Both the position numbers and the translations under genes were made by a program. Below, one piece after another: positions 63,479-64,000 of a stretch of 64,000 nucleotides of DNA. The stretch's first letter is position 1, and every line of letters starts with the position of its first letter. The notes beneath the pieces are model-generated. The model did not search any database, had not been told where the DNA came from, and was given only the letters and a program-made list of their open reading frames with translations. Origin of the DNA: CAWANP01 sp963783445 (GTDB lineage: Bacteria; Chloroflexota; Anaerolineae; JAAYZQ01); assembly GCA_963783445.1 (NCBI GenBank), contig CAWANP010000002.1, positions 558,001 to 622,000 on the forward strand, read 5' to 3'.

Positions 63479-64000
63479 ATGGTCAGAATCGTCACCGATA
63501 GCACGGCGGACCTGCCAGATGGTGTGGCGGCAAGGCTCGGTATTACCGTGGTACCCTGCTATGTCGTTTTTGGGTCCGAGACCTATCGGGATGGCGTAGA
63601 ACTGACAAAGCAGCAATTCTACGGAAAGCTCGCTGGGGCGAGCGTGATTCCTACGACTGCCGCACCGCCGTCTGCTGTCTACGAAGAGTCTTATCGCCAG
63701 CTAGCCAGGGAGACGGATGCTATCGTATCCATTCATCTGGCGGCTGGGCTGAGCGCCATATACTCTTCAGCGGCAGCGGCCGCAGCAAGCATTTCCGGAC
63801 TAAGGATCATTGTCTTAGACTCGGAGCAGGTGACCATGGGCTACGGGTGGATGGCGATCGCCGCCAGCGAAGCGGCCCGGCGTGGTGAAACGCTGGAGCA
63901 GATTGTGGCCCTGGTCGAGGGCATGAAGGCCCGTTCGCGGGTGCTGGCGGTCCTCGATACGCTCGACTTTGTGTACCGGGGTGGGCGAGTGGGCTGGGTG
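63479..64000 (+). CDS. DegV-family fatty-acid-binding protein (FakB-like), second copy, cut by window end
   Basis: First 174 residues visible. It starts VRIVTDSTADLPDG, the standard DegV opening, unlike the first copy. PTTAAPPSAVYEESYR is the fatty-acid-pocket segment (usually TSQPS or TAAPS). Next come IVSIHLAAGLSAIYSSA, IIVLDSEQVTMGYGWMAIAA and VLAVLDTLDFVYRGGRVG, reaching the end of the window. ATG 63479 follows the first copy by 34 bp. Conservation up to the edge indicates an intact gene continuing beyond it. Confidence 0.9.
   Translation, partial: MVRIVTDSTADLPDGVAARLGITVVPCYVVFGSETYRDGVELTKQQFYGKLAGASVIPTTAAPPSAVYEESYRQLARETDAIVSIHLAAGLSAIYSSAAAAAASISGLRIIVLDSEQVTMGYGWMAIAASEAARRGETLEQIVALVEGMKARSRVLAVLDTLDFVYRGGRVGWV

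Overview
The window is high-GC bacterial DNA that most resembles a member of Chloroflexota (Anaerolineae-like), probably from a metagenome assembly. Three things point there: a solute-binding lipoprotein with a long Val/Glu/Lys linker, a giant tandem GAF sensor, and secreted proteins ending in an LPLAR-type tail. No rRNA, tRNA or CRISPR array was found.

Layout. (1) 1-14.1 kb, minus strand: a badly frameshifted GAF-repeat sensor; a GT-C glycosyltransferase; a LysM/M23 peptidase, an HD phosphohydrolase, an alkaline-phosphatase-fold metalloenzyme and an adenosine-specific kinase; a secreted CBM-like protein; a GDSL hydrolase, a membrane protein and a PHP phosphoesterase. (2) 14.2-24 kb: DUF362 protein plus VIT-type transporter (+), AarF/UbiB kinase (-), then YccF, a coiled-coil protein, an SPFH-HTH fusion, HemW and an aminotransferase (+). 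(3) 24.4-30.7 kb: one approximately 2,110-residue secreted FG-GAP/Cadherin-like/repeat protein. (4) 31-34.2 kb: class-III aminotransferase, YhhN protein, and an ATP-binding regulator lacking its usual N-terminal domain. (5) 34.5-53.6 kb, all on the plus strand: a catabolic cluster headed by a FadR-type regulator. It holds a D-threonine-aldolase-family enzyme, an L-threonine aldolase, a sugar-type ABC importer without its ATPase, a UroD-like protein, four amidohydrolase-2 proteins, an M19 dipeptidase, an N-acyl-D-amino-acid deacylase, a four-cluster ferredoxin, a tungsten-type aldehyde oxidoreductase, an SMP-30 lactonase and an SDR. (6) 53.7-64 kb: B12-radical SAM protein (-), MocA-like protein plus MFS transporter, HAD-IIA phosphatase, RlmN, Rpe, RpmB (-), then Asp23, FakA and two DegV proteins, the last cut by the window end.

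The cluster in (5) is the best candidate for an undescribed system. The inferred scheme is: import of a conjugate; release of D- or L-hydroxy amino acids by deacylase and dipeptidase; cleavage by aldolases to glycine plus aldehyde; and oxidation of the aldehyde by the oxidoreductase through the ferredoxin. An SDR/lactonase pair could oxidise a sugar part. It starts with a strong promoter and a TGGT-N3-ACCA operator, followed by a possible attenuator.

Caution: single-base frameshifts break at least eight genes in the first 32.2 kb and none clearly after that, so many are probably assembly errors rather than decay.
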